A stretch of DNA of 64,000 bases from NCBI GenBank assembly GCA_016125265.1, contig WGMC01000006.1, positions 124,001-188,000 of the forward strand, given 5' to 3'. The stretch comes from Planctomycetaceae bacterium. GTDB lineage: Bacteria; Planctomycetota; UBA1135; GCA-002686595. Of this stretch, positions 35,552 through 43,377 are shown piece after piece. Position numbers and translations under genes: made by a program. Position 1 is the first letter of the stretch. Each line of letters starts with the position of its first letter. The notes under the pieces were generated by a model that searched no databases, was not told where the DNA came from, and saw nothing but the letters and a program-made list of their open reading frames with translations.

Positions 35552-36355
35552 TCAGCGCGCGGCCCCCGGCTGCGCGGCTGCCGGCTGCGCGGCGATCGGC
35601 GGCAACGGCCAGTCGAGCCGCGCCGCGATGCGCGCGGCTCCGAAGCGATCCATTCGCTCGCCCAAGCGCTCCCACGCGCCGAGGCGCGATTCCAGCGTGG
35701 GGTGCAGCAAGTCGAGCACGTCGACCGGCACACCCGCATCGCGGAACGCCGCAACCACCTCGGCCGCCGGCTGCTCGCTGGCGATGGCCCACTGCACCTT
35801 TGCAGCGGCGGCGCGCGCCGCAAAGGCCGCGGCACTTTCGCCCGCGTTGCGCTCGACACGCACACGCCGCTCCGCGCCGATGTGCCACAGCGCGAGGCGC
35901 GCGCCCTCGTCGAGCACCACCAGCGCGACGTCCCGACCCAGTGCGCCTACCTCGCGCGCTTCCACACCCTTCGAAAGCCGCCAAGTGATGCGATCGCCGT
36001 CCTCGACGACGTGGTCCGCGGCCGTATTCGGCCCCATCTCGCCGTCGAGCAACCACATCCAATACCGATCCCGGCGCGGATCCGGCCCGACGTCCGCAAC
36101 CGCCCAGACATCGCGATCGTCGCAGCACAACCACCGCTGCACCACCGGCACTGCGACCCGCGTCGCCTCAACGACGTCAACCCCGACAGGCACCCCCACA
36201 GCGACCTGAACCGCCAGCACACGAAGAGGCCCAAAGTCGACCTCAACCAGCACCCGCGCCGCCTCAGCAGCAACCTCCCCGCCGTCCCCCGCACCACGAC
36301 AAGCGCCCAAGCCAAGAGCCACAAGCACCACCCCAACCACACCAACGCGCTGCAT
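35552..36355 (-). CDS. Lipoprotein with DUF4430-like domain
   Basis: 267 residues. Lipobox LGLGAC puts the lipidated Cys near residue 19. Residues about 35-125 match the DUF4430/transcobalamin C-terminal-like layout: VEVDFGPLRVLAVQV, then YWMWLLDGEMGPNTAADHVV and EDGDRITWRLSK. The remainder is helical with no recognised motif and an Ala/Pro-rich tail. Such domains often occur in exported binding proteins, including cobalamin-related ones, but nothing here shows the ligand. The 5' end lies just upstream of 19-bp tandem repeats and the tRNA. Confidence 0.75.
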   Translation of the reverse strand: MQRVGVVGVVLVALGLGACRGAGDGGEVAAEAARVLVEVDFGPLRVLAVQVAVGVPVGVDVVEATRVAVPVVQRWLCCDDRDVWAVADVGPDPRRDRYWMWLLDGEMGPNTAADHVVEDGDRITWRLSKGVEAREVGALGRDVALVVLDEGARLALWHIGAERRVRVERNAGESAAAFAARAAAAKVQWAIASEQPAAEVVAAFRDAGVPVDVLDLLHPTLESRLGAWERLGERMDRFGAARIAARLDWPLPPIAAQPAAAQPGAAR

Positions 36356-36410
36356 GGCCCCCTAATACCCGATGCAGCGCCCCCAAACACTCCCCCGCAA
36401 CGCCCCATCC

Positions 36411-36480
36411 GACGCAGACCCCACTCCGCGACGCAGACCCCCCTCCGCGACGCAGACCCCCCTCCGCGACGCCCATCCCC
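36411..36480 (+). repeat. 19-bp tandem repeat
   Basis: Three full units of GACGCAGACCCCCCTCCGC (first unit with one change) plus a partial fourth unit. It sits in the short interval between the lipoprotein start and tRNA-Leu. Confidence 0.85.
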
Positions 36481-36536
36481 TTCGCACACCCCAACCCGCC
36501 TCGCACCCCCACGGGGGGGGTCGGGTGGGGAAATGG

Positions 36537-36621
36537 TGGTGCCCGGGACTGGACTCGAACCAGCACGGGTTGCCCCACAAGATCCTTAGTCTTGCGCGTC
36601 TGCCAATTTCGCCACCCGGGC
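36537..36621 (-). tRNA. tRNA-Leu (anticodon AAG), CCA encoded
   Basis: 85 bases on the minus strand. Acceptor arm GCCCGGG/CCCGGGC is fully paired, discriminator A, and CCA is encoded. The anticodon arm is CAAGA-CTAAGGA-TCTTG, giving loop bases 34-36 AAG. The long variable arm (GGG-GCAA-CCC) is typical of leucine tRNA, and the T arm has TTCGAGT. AAG instead of the usual GAG would need deamination of A34 to inosine to read CTC. Confidence 0.92.
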
Positions 36622-36996
36622 ACCTGCGGCGTCCCGAGCGTGGTGGCCGTCGGTTCCAGGCTTTGGCCGGGGACCGGAGGCACACCGGCAAGGGTTGCCG
36701 ATGCGGATCGCTGTCAGTTGGGGACGGAGGCGAGGACCCCGTTCGGGGATCCGGAGCGCACTCCGCGGCGGACATCGGCCGTGCGGCGGGGAACGCCGTC
36801 CGGTCGAGGGCCCGGGATGCTACGCAGGGCGTCGGGGCGCTGCAAGCCCCAAGGGCCGGACCTCGCATGCGCGCGGCGGCGGGAGGACCCCCGCGCCGGA
36901 CGCCGCACGTGCGCCGTTGTCCGCCGGGGGCCCTAGACCTTAGGGTTCCGGGGGTCCTTTGGCCGCCAAGGTTGGCGAGCCCAGGGCCCTCTCCCC
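36622..36996. other. 375-bp intergenic region
   Basis: Upstream of the phosphofructokinase gene. GC-rich, no open frame of credible composition, no repeat of note. It should contain the promoters of the tRNA (minus) and of the phosphofructokinase gene (plus), but I could not locate them. Confidence 0.45.
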
Positions 36997-38193
36997 ATGT
37001 CCAAGCAGCGCAGCAACGTTCTCATCGGCCAATCGGGCGGCCCCACGGCCGTGATCAACCAGACCCTGGTGGGCCTCATCGAAACGGCCCTCGACTCGGG
37101 GAAGGTGGGGCGAGTGCTCGGCACCGTGCACGGCATCCGCGGTCTGCTGGAGGGGCGCCTCGTCGACCTCGGCCGCGAGAGCCGCGCGCACCTCGAGAAG
37201 GTCGCGAACACACCGTGCGCGGCGCTGCGTTCGGTGCGCAAAAAGCCGACCGCGGACGAGTGCGCCGCGGTGCTCGACGCGCTCGTGAAGAACGACGTGC
37301 GTTACTTCTTCTACATCGGCGGCAACGACTCCGCCGAGACCGCGCACCTCCTGAACGAACTCGCCGTGGCGAAGGGGTACGAGCTGGCCCTCTTCCACTG
37401 TCCGAAGACGATCGACAACGACCTGCGCCAGAACGACCACTGCCCCGGTTACGGCTCCGCGGCGCGGTTCGTGGCGCAGGCGTTCCAGGGCGATGAGATG
37501 GACAACCGCAGCCTCGCGGGTGTGAAGATCGACGTGGTCATGGGCCGCCACGCGGGTTGGTTGACTGCGGCGAGCGCGCTTGCGCGCGACCATGCGGATG
37601 CGGGGCCGCACCTGATCTACCTGCCGGAACGCGACTTCGATCTCGACCGTTTTGCGGCCGATGTCGAGCGTGTCTACACCAAGCTCGGACGCTGCTTGGT
37701 GGCGGTTTCCGAGGGCATCCACGGGCCGGGCGGAAAGCTCTTGTTCGAGGTCAAGGAACGCGACAGCCACGGCAATGCGCAACTCTCGGGTTCCGGCGCG
37801 TTGGGCGACTTCTTGGCCGCGGAAGTGAAGCAGCGTCTCGGCGCGAAGTTGCGCGTGCGCGCGGACACGTTCGGGTACCTGCAGCGCTCGTTCCCCGGCG
37901 CGGTGTCGCCGGTGGACGCCTCGGAGGCCCGCGAGGTCGGCCGCCGCGCGATGGCGGAGGCGCTGTCCGGCCGCCGCGCGCACGGTTCGCTCGCCCTGCA
38001 GCGGGCGCCGGGCCCGGTCTACGCGCCGCACTACGAGGTGGTCGAGCTGAAGAGCGTGGCCAAGGAAACGCGCCACATGGGGCCCGAGCACCTGGCCGGC
38101 GACGAGGGTGTGACCGAGGCGTTCCTCGACTACGTGCGACCCCTGGTGGGGCCCCTCGAGCCGATGGCGCGGCTCAGCGACTTCCCGGCGTGA
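36997..38193 (+). CDS. pfp: 6-phosphofructokinase, PPi-dependent type
   Basis: 398 residues. GQSGGPTAVINQTLVG at the start, GGND at 108-111 and PKTIDND at 136-142 mark the family. In ATP-dependent enzymes the first motif is usually GGDGS and the second PGTIDND; an Asp at the second position and Lys in PKTIDND are the known signs of pyrophosphate use. The Asn for Asp in GGND is a small departure. The enzyme would convert fructose 6-phosphate and PPi to fructose 1,6-bisphosphate and Pi, reversibly. It is not in an operon. A membrane pyrophosphatase also lies in this window (62161). Confidence 0.9.
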   Translation: MSKQRSNVLIGQSGGPTAVINQTLVGLIETALDSGKVGRVLGTVHGIRGLLEGRLVDLGRESRAHLEKVANTPCAALRSVRKKPTADECAAVLDALVKNDVRYFFYIGGNDSAETAHLLNELAVAKGYELALFHCPKTIDNDLRQNDHCPGYGSAARFVAQAFQGDEMDNRSLAGVKIDVVMGRHAGWLTAASALARDHADAGPHLIYLPERDFDLDRFAADVERVYTKLGRCLVAVSEGIHGPGGKLLFEVKERDSHGNAQLSGSGALGDFLAAEVKQRLGAKLRVRADTFGYLQRSFPGAVSPVDASEAREVGRRAMAEALSGRRAHGSLALQRAPGPVYAPHYEVVELKSVAKETRHMGPEHLAGDEGVTEAFLDYVRPLVGPLEPMARLSDFPA

Positions 38194-38280
38194 CACGCCC
38201 GCCCGGTCCCAACGGGGCCGGACTTGGGCCGTAGCCAACCCCGCGGAGTGCGCCGCTCGCGCCCCGCGGGAAACTACGCC

Positions 38281-39378
38281 ATGAAGAAGTTCGTACCCCT
38301 CTCGCTCCTCGCTCTCGTTCCCGTCACCCTTCTGCCGCTCTCCCGTGCCCAGGAAACTGGCGCGCCGCAGTCCACGGACGAAACGGCGGGGGCACAGCAG
38401 CCCGCCGACGCCCCCCAGGCCGATGCCCCCAAGGCCGACTCCGCCGAGGGTCTGGCGCCGCGCGAAGGCCGCTTGTCGCCCCGGCCTGCCCCCGGATTGG
38501 CACCGTGGGACGTCCCGATCGCGCCCGTTGCTCCATCCGCGCCCGGCGTTTTCCTCGGCATCCGCATGTCGGAGGACGGGCCGCGGACGGTCGTGGAGGA
38601 GGTGGTGCCCGGGAGTCCCGCCGAAGCCGCGGGTCTCGCGGCCGGGGATCGCCTGTTGAGCGTGGCGGGCCGACCGGTCGCGGGCGCGGCCAGCGTCATC
38701 GAGTCGCTCGGCGGGTACCGGCCCGGCCAGACGGTCGCGGTCGAGGTCCTCCGCGGCGATGTTCTGCAACGCCTGGAGGCCGAACTCGCGCCCAGGCCCG
38801 AGAACGCCGCGGCGCCGCGGGCCGGGGGTCCAAGGGCGGCCCCCCGGCTCGAACCGGTGCCGGCGCCCGGATTCGCTCCGAACACCCTTCCCCCCGGCGT
38901 CCACGAGATGCCCGACATGCTGCGGTCCCTCTTCGGCGGCGGCGCCGGGATGGACCCGCTGGGGGGCTTCGACATGCGCGGTTGGCTCGGCGACCAGGAG
39001 CGCCAGGCCGAGAAGTGGCAGTCCGAGCTGGAGAGCCGTTTCCGCGACCTGCGTGTGGATCTCGAGCGCGAGTTCGAGGCGCTCCGCCGCGAATTCGAGG
39101 GCCAGGTGGGCTCGGGCGGCCCGATGGCGCCCGGGGGGGTGGGCCGAGGTTGGATGCGCAGCGAGTCCCGCGAGCTCCGCGCCGCCGACCGGCCCGCGGA
39201 AATCCCCGCGGAGGCCTGGGCCGACCTCGAAGCCCGGCTCGCGCCGCTCGAGCAGCAGCGCCAGAAGATCGCCCGCGAGTGGGCCGAAGCCCAGGGTCAC
39301 CCGGAGTGGGCCGATGCGGTGCCGAAGCTGGGCGTCGAGGTGCGCATCGAGCGCCGCGAGGTCCAGTCGGGCTCCTGA
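38281..39378 (+). CDS. Secreted PDZ-domain protein
   Basis: 365 residues. Signal peptide at about 1-23 (LLALVPVTLLPLSRAQ). A Pro/Ala-rich spacer follows. One PDZ domain at about 88-165 is clear: FLGIRMSEDGPRTVVEEVVP, then GSPAEAAGLAAGDRLLSVAG. No protease domain is attached. Residues about 238-285 are a charged coiled coil (QERQAEKWQSELESRFRDLR). It may bind or scaffold other periplasmic proteins. The gene lies 87 bases after the phosphofructokinase gene with no evident functional link. Confidence 0.82.
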   Translation: MKKFVPLSLLALVPVTLLPLSRAQETGAPQSTDETAGAQQPADAPQADAPKADSAEGLAPREGRLSPRPAPGLAPWDVPIAPVAPSAPGVFLGIRMSEDGPRTVVEEVVPGSPAEAAGLAAGDRLLSVAGRPVAGAASVIESLGGYRPGQTVAVEVLRGDVLQRLEAELAPRPENAAAPRAGGPRAAPRLEPVPAPGFAPNTLPPGVHEMPDMLRSLFGGGAGMDPLGGFDMRGWLGDQERQAEKWQSELESRFRDLRVDLEREFEALRREFEGQVGSGGPMAPGGVGRGWMRSESRELRAADRPAEIPAEAWADLEARLAPLEQQRQKIAREWAEAQGHPEWADAVPKLGVEVRIERREVQSGS

Positions 39379-39394
39379 CGGCAGCGCGGGCGCG

Positions 39395-39682
39395 TCAGGC
39401 GCCCTTGCCCCAGCCCTCGAACCAGGCCGGCGGCCTCCAGCCGTGCAGCATGCGGGCGACGCGGACCAGGGCCTGGTCCTCCTCGCCCTCCCGGCGCAAA
39501 CGGATCTCCGCCAGTCGGCGGGCCTCCCGGGCGAAGCTGGATTCGACCAGCTCCAGGATGCGTCGGCGCACGTCGGCCGGGGCCACCCGCGCTCGGCCCA
39601 CCAGGGGCAGGAGGCGCAGGGCAAACTCCGCGGGCAGGCCGTAGCGGCGGGCCAGGTCGTCGAGGATCGGATCGAGGGACAT
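39395..39682 (-). CDS. Small hypothetical protein
   Basis: 95 residues, basic and helical (YGLPAEFALRLLPLVGRARV, then VRRRILELVESSF). No membrane segment or known motif. It has the neighbours' codon composition and an ATG start, and fills the interval between convergent and co-directional genes. Unknown role. Confidence 0.6.
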   Translation of the reverse strand: MSLDPILDDLARRYGLPAEFALRLLPLVGRARVAPADVRRRILELVESSFAREARRLAEIRLRREGEEDQALVRVARMLHGWRPPAWFEGWGKGA

Positions 39683-39764
39683 CGGCGTCTGGTCGAAAGG
39701 TATCCCGGCCCCGACGGCGGTGCCTTGGATCCTGGACCAACGGAGCCGGGCCCCCGCTCCCGCG

Positions 39765-40607
39765 TCAGACCTCGATCGTGCCCCAGGCCCCGATGGCTTC
39801 GTCGACCGCTTCTTCGAAGTCCGAGGCCGAGAGCTCGAGCAACTCCGCCCGCGCGTCGTCCAGGGTCGCGAGGGCCCCGTCCCGGTCGCCGGCCGCTGCC
39901 CGCTCGGCCAGGCGGTTGGCGAGGTCCACCAGGGCGACGACCGGTTCCGCCTCGATCTCCTCCTCGGGACCGTGGTGGTACTGCACGGCGCTGACCAGGG
40001 CGGGCGGCAGTTTCCAGCGCAGGGCGATGCGCGCGCCCACCTCGGCGTGGGAGAATCCGAGCACCTCGACCTCGACCTCCTCGAGGGACCGGCCCTCCTC
40101 CTCGGAGCGCCGCACCGCCTCCAGGAACGCCTCGCTGAAGTGTTCGAGCAGCACGACCTGCCCCAGGTCGTGCACCAGGCCCACGGTGTAGAGCTCGTCC
40201 GGCGACAGCTCCGAAACCGCGCCGGAGACCTTGCCCAGGGCTCGCGCCGTGCGCGCCACCAGGATCGCGTGTTTCCAGAGGTGGTTCAGGTCGAAGGCCC
40301 CGGCCTCCAGATGTTCGAACTGGCCCATCACGGACGCGGCCATGGCGATCGTGCGCAGTTCGCGCATGCCCAAGACCGCGGAGGCGTGCTCCGCCGACAG
40401 GACGCGCTCCCGGAGGCCGTACGCGGCCGAATTCGCGATGCGCAGGACGCGGGCCGTGAGGGGTGCGTCCTGCGCCACGGCGGCGCCGATCTCGCGGGTA
40501 CCCACGTCGGGGTCGGCCATCAGCGCGTTCAGGCGCGCCATGACCGAGGGAAGGGTGGGAAGGGAGATGTTCTCGAGGGCCTGAAGTGCAGTGGAGCCGG
40601 GTTTCAT
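39765..40607 (-). CDS. HDOD domain protein
   Basis: 280 residues. The N-terminal half matches the HDOD signalling domain: ISLPTLPSVMARLNALMADP, then DAPLTARVLRIANSAAYG. The C-terminal half keeps HD-like residues (YTVGLVHDLGQVVLLEHF, then HAEVGARIALRW) but not the full metal-binding set of an HD-GYP phosphodiesterase. HDOD proteins act in signal transduction and gene regulation without known catalysis. Start ATG 40607 (MKPGSTALQALENI) matches the family; longer forms add a Pro/Gly-rich stretch that looks non-coding. Confidence 0.88.
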   Translation of the reverse strand: MKPGSTALQALENISLPTLPSVMARLNALMADPDVGTREIGAAVAQDAPLTARVLRIANSAAYGLRERVLSAEHASAVLGMRELRTIAMAASVMGQFEHLEAGAFDLNHLWKHAILVARTARALGKVSGAVSELSPDELYTVGLVHDLGQVVLLEHFSEAFLEAVRRSEEEGRSLEEVEVEVLGFSHAEVGARIALRWKLPPALVSAVQYHHGPEEEIEAEPVVALVDLANRLAERAAAGDRDGALATLDDARAELLELSASDFEEAVDEAIGAWGTIEV

Positions 40608-40871
40608 GGGCGCGCGGTGGGAGCGGATGACCGGTGGGCGCCCCGGTCGCCCGGGGGGCCGACCCTCGGGGGGCACCCCCAGGGCTAGGTCATCGGGTGG
40701 CGTGGGCCCCCGCGTTGAGCCGGGCTTCGCCGCCGATCGCAAATTCACCAGCACTTCACCGGAGGGGATTTCGAGATGCGACTAAACTACCGTCGCCCAT
40801 TTTGGCCCGGAGCCCCCGAGCACCCACCGAGAGGGGGCTCATCCCGAGCCGACCCCGACCCCCAACGCCCC

Positions 40872-42629
40872 ATGAAACCGCACCTTTTGATCAGCGGAGC
40901 CGCCGCCCTTTGTTTCGCGGCCCCCGCCATCGCCCAGAATCCCACCGCCGACGTCGTTTTCATCAACGACCGCCCCATCCAGATGGGCATGGAGCAGGAC
41001 CAGCTCATCCGGCTCGTCGACATCGACAACAACAACTCCTACCAGGACGCCAACGAGCTCGTGGAGCTCTACAACGAGGCGGTGCCCGCGTTCATCCGCA
41101 ACGTGGCGTTCCGCGTCGAGGGCGGCGCCACCGTCGGCTACTGGACCAACACCAAGCCCAACGACGTGCTGTTCCGCGGTGCGGACACCGACAGCTCGGG
41201 CACGCTCGACCAGGTCACGGCGTTCTACACGTTCACCGGCTTTGGTCTCTCGGGCACCTCGTCGACCCAAGGGCCCAAGGGTGTGGCCGTGGGACCCAAC
41301 GGCGCGGTCTACGCGAACCTGGACTTCCCGGGCGGCGACCTGCTGCGTTTTGTCGACCTGAACGGCGACGGAGACGCGGAAGACGCGGGCGAAGCACAGA
41401 ACTGGATCACCAACGCGAGCTTTGGGTCCTACACCGTGCCCGGCCTCACTGGCCCGGTCTCCGTCGGCACCCAGAACATCCTGCGCCTCGCGCCCTACGG
41501 CACCGACGGTGTGCTGCTCTACACGACGGGCTTCGGCGCCTCCAAGGACGAGGCGGTCTACGCGGCCCGCGACGTCAACGGCAACGGCAGCCTTCTCGAC
41601 GCCGGCGACATCCAGCTCTTCTTCAACGGCTCCGGCGGCATCGCCGACCTGCCGAAGAACCCGGACTTCTTCAACGGCAACTTCCCGGTGCTCGAAATCG
41701 CGAACGGCACCACGCCGTCCCAACCGTTCTACGCGCGCCTCGATCTGCTGGCCACGAGCCTCGAAGCGGGCATCGAGACCTACTACTTCGCCTCGACCTC
41801 GTCGAACACCGGCACCTTCGCCTTCAACATCAATGGCCAGGGTGTGAACGGTCTGATCTTCCGCGCCCAGGACTCGAACCTCGACGGCGACGTCAACGAC
41901 GGCGGCGAAGTGAGCATGTTCTACGACGGCAGCTCCACCGGTCCGATGGCGGACAAGTTGGACAAGGTCCTCGGCATCGGCTTCGAGGACGGCTCCCTCT
42001 ACGTGACCTACCTGTTCGGCAACGCCGTGGTCGTGGGCCGCCTGACGGACCTGAACAGCGACGGCAGCGCCATGGGGTCGAACGAGTTCCAACCGTTCCT
42101 GTGGGACGCGAACAACTACGGCATCGTCGATCCCTTCGTGGGCGGCCTGCCCTTCGTCAACACGGCCACGGCGCTGCCCCGCAACTCCTTCGCCAACTAC
42201 ACGATCACTGGCACGGGTTGTTCGCCCTGGGGCAACGTTCCGGTCGCCACCGGCACGGGCATCCCGCGCCTCGGCACCTCGGACTTCGTGGCCCAAGTGA
42301 CCAACACGAAGGTCGCGCGTCCGGCCGTGTTGTTGCTCGGCGTCAACACGACGAGCTGGGTCGGTTTCCCGCTGCCCCTCGACCTGACCCTGTTCGGTCT
42401 GCCCGGCTGCAACCTGTACCAGGACCTGCAGCTCACGCTCAGCGCCTTCACGGTGTCCGCCGGTCCGGACCCGGAACTCGATGGCGTGGCCTCCATCCCG
42501 CTGGCCCTGCCCAACCTGCCGTCCCTCGTGGGCTTCAAGATCCCGATGCAGTGGGGGGTCATCGACGTGACGCCGTCCACCGCCGTGATCGCGCTCACGC
42601 ACCTGTTGGAAGTCGAAGTCGACAACTGA
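40872..42629 (+). CDS. Secreted protein with calcium-motif repeats and shared C-terminal module
   Basis: 585 residues. Signal peptide ends near residue 21 (LCFAAPAIAQ). Several DxNxDG-type loops are seen (DIDNNNSYQDANE, DLNGDGDAEDAGE, DVNGNGSLLDAGD, DSNLDGDVNDGGE, DLNSDGSAMG), suggesting calcium binding as in dockerin/EF-hand-like loops. They sit in a repeating beta framework similar to a propeller. The C-terminal ~130 residues are the common module (IPLALPNLPSLVGFKIPM, then STAVIALTHLLEV). An extracellular location is expected; the function is not known. A strong hairpin follows at 42659. Confidence 0.78.
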   Translation: MKPHLLISGAAALCFAAPAIAQNPTADVVFINDRPIQMGMEQDQLIRLVDIDNNNSYQDANELVELYNEAVPAFIRNVAFRVEGGATVGYWTNTKPNDVLFRGADTDSSGTLDQVTAFYTFTGFGLSGTSSTQGPKGVAVGPNGAVYANLDFPGGDLLRFVDLNGDGDAEDAGEAQNWITNASFGSYTVPGLTGPVSVGTQNILRLAPYGTDGVLLYTTGFGASKDEAVYAARDVNGNGSLLDAGDIQLFFNGSGGIADLPKNPDFFNGNFPVLEIANGTTPSQPFYARLDLLATSLEAGIETYYFASTSSNTGTFAFNINGQGVNGLIFRAQDSNLDGDVNDGGEVSMFYDGSSTGPMADKLDKVLGIGFEDGSLYVTYLFGNAVVVGRLTDLNSDGSAMGSNEFQPFLWDANNYGIVDPFVGGLPFVNTATALPRNSFANYTITGTGCSPWGNVPVATGTGIPRLGTSDFVAQVTNTKVARPAVLLLGVNTTSWVGFPLPLDLTLFGLPGCNLYQDLQLTLSAFTVSAGPDPELDGVASIPLALPNLPSLVGFKIPMQWGVIDVTPSTAVIALTHLLEVEVDN

Positions 42630-42658
42630 TCGGCCCCCCCCGACGCGGGGAGCTACTT

Positions 42659-42692
42659 GCCGCCCGGTCCTCCCACAGGAGGGCCGGGCGGC
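42659..42692 (+). terminator. Strong hairpin terminator
   Basis: A 15-bp stem with one U-G pair and a CACA tetraloop begins 29 bases after the stop at 42629. There is no U-tract. It separates the calcium-motif protein from the next operon. Confidence 0.75.
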
Positions 42693-42786
42693 TGCGTTGG
42701 AGGGGGCCGTTCTCAAGCGCCCCGGGCGCCGCGCCGAAGGTCCCCCGGTGAACCGCAGCCCCCGGCAGGCGGCGGCGCACCGGCCC

Positions 42787-43377
42787 ATGCGCACCACACT
42801 TTCCGCTCTCGTGCTCTTCCTCCTCGGGGGCTTCGCGGCCCAACTGGGCGACGCCGGGGACCCGGTCCAGGCCGGCACGGCCGTGCGGCTGGACGTCGAC
42901 GGCCTGGTGCGGGGCGCGGCGCGCATCCTGGAGGGGCGCGTGTTGTCCCACGAGGCCGTGGAGGACCCGCTCACGGGCGCCATTTCCACCCACTGGCAGA
43001 TCGAGGTGGAGCGCACGTTCCTCGGGCCCGACCACACCCAAACCACGGTCGCCTGGCCAGGCGGCGTGTTGCCCGACGGCCGCGGCATGGTCGCGGCGGG
43101 CATGCCCACCCTCGCGCTGTCGGAGCGGGTCTTGCTCTTCCTCAGCGCCCCCTCCGGGCCCGCTGGGTGGACCATGCCCGTGGGGTTGGCCCAGGGCAAG
43201 CTGCGCGTGCTCGCACAGGCGGATGGCTCGCGCTCGCTGCTGAACGAGGGTGTCGGCCTGTCGCTCGTCGAGCCGGGCTCGGGCGGCCACAGCCACGCGC
43301 TGCGCTACGTGCGCGACTACGCCGAGGTGGTGGCCGAGATCCACGCGGCGCTCGCTCGGCGCGGGGAGCAGCGCTGA
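42787..43377 (+). CDS. Exported small protein paired with matrixin
   Basis: 196 residues. Signal-like N-terminus MRTTLSALVLFLLGGFAAQLG. The body contains ILEGRVLSHEAV, HWQIEVERTFLG and ALSERVLLFLS, a beta-rich pattern I have seen next to matrixin-type proteases but cannot name. Its stop overlaps the next ATG (TGATG), so both products are made together. A partner or inhibitor of the protease is a possibility only. Confidence 0.7.
   Translation: MRTTLSALVLFLLGGFAAQLGDAGDPVQAGTAVRLDVDGLVRGAARILEGRVLSHEAVEDPLTGAISTHWQIEVERTFLGPDHTQTTVAWPGGVLPDGRGMVAAGMPTLALSERVLLFLSAPSGPAGWTMPVGLAQGKLRVLAQADGSRSLLNEGVGLSLVEPGSGGHSHALRYVRDYAEVVAEIHAALARRGEQR

Noticed and set aside
36411..36480. Possible CRISPR or attachment site array
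   Set aside because: 19-bp units are directly adjacent, with no spacers; no integrase in the window.
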